From contig PWUG01000381.1 of the NCBI GenBank assembly GCA_003562605.1, positions 1-5,958 of the forward strand: DNA of 5,958 nt. Direction: 5' to 3'. The notes under the pieces are model-generated. The model did not search any database and was not told the DNA's origin. It was given only the letters and a program-made list of their open reading frames with translations. Position 1 is the stretch's first letter. Each line of letters opens with the position of its first letter. The stretch is from Syntrophomonadaceae bacterium (GTDB lineage Bacteria; Bacillota_D; Dethiobacteria; DTU022). The position numbers and the translations under genes are program-made. Positions 5,864-5,958 of this stretch are shown in pieces.

Positions 5864-5958
5864 ATGAGATACCTGCTGGAACAGTCGGATGAAACGTTGG
5901 CCACCCACTCTGGATTAGCTTTAGTTGGCTTATTATTATCCAAAACGAGTCTGCGCAA
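5864..5958 (+). CDS. transposase N-terminus, IS1380-family-like (3' partial)
   Basis: Thirty-one codons are visible, open to the window edge, starting at ATG 5864 behind a good SD (TGGAGGTG, 5853-5860). The peptide begins MRYLLEQSDETLATHSGLAL and continues VGLLLSKTSLR. The pattern of a polar D-E-x-L-T/A-x-H/x-x-G-L-A-L-V-G stretch followed by a hydrophobic Leu-rich helix resembles the start of IS1380-family DDE transposases, recalled from the family rather than searched. The catalytic DDE residues are outside the window, so intactness is unknown. Its GC is higher than that of the CHAT gene. It marks the right border of the AT-rich cassette and could have helped mobilise it. Confidence 0.6.
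   Translation, partial: MRYLLEQSDETLATHSGLALVGLLLSKTSLR

Noticed and set aside
1..5958. CRISPR array, tRNA or rRNA genes, riboswitch
   Set aside because: No regularly spaced repeats, cloverleaf-like sequence or familiar riboswitch core was seen by eye on either strand.

Overview
The window looks like a low-GC Gram-positive (Firmicutes/Clostridia-type) chromosome. The support is the copper-amine-oxidase-like repeat at the left edge, a module common in proteins of that group, and the strong AGGAG-type ribosome binding sites. The genus cannot be fixed from the sequence.

Layout: (1) nt 1-1110 is the 3' part of a gene of clearly higher GC. It encodes the end of a copper-amine-oxidase-like domain, a ComEC-type metallo-beta-lactamase-fold hydrolase domain and a ComEA-like helix-hairpin-helix tail. 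Its true start lies to the left of the window. (2) nt 1269-4285 and 4475-5533 hold three AT-rich genes on the same strand: an ABC-type/AAA ATPase of 720 aa with a zinc-hook-like CxxC, a 200-aa protein with a HEPN-type R-X4-H motif (candidate RNase), and a 352-aa coiled-coil protein ending in a CHAT caspase-like protease domain with an intact His/Cys dyad. Each has a good Shine-Dalgarno sequence. They are separated by 251- and 189-bp spacers rich in small dyads. (3) nt 5534-5863 is non-coding apart from small hairpins. At 5864 a transposase gene begins that resembles the IS1380 family and runs off the right edge.

Interpretation (inference): a GC-poor accessory cassette sits between a resident gene and an insertion sequence. 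Its contents (sensor-like ATPase, HEPN RNase candidate, CHAT protease) match the parts list of prokaryotic anti-phage or abortive-infection systems. The most interesting reading is a HEPN/CHAT pair, with or without the ATPase, in which a protease controls or cooperates with an RNase. The long spacers leave open whether this is one system or two or three independent defence genes side by side. I found no tRNA, rRNA or CRISPR array.
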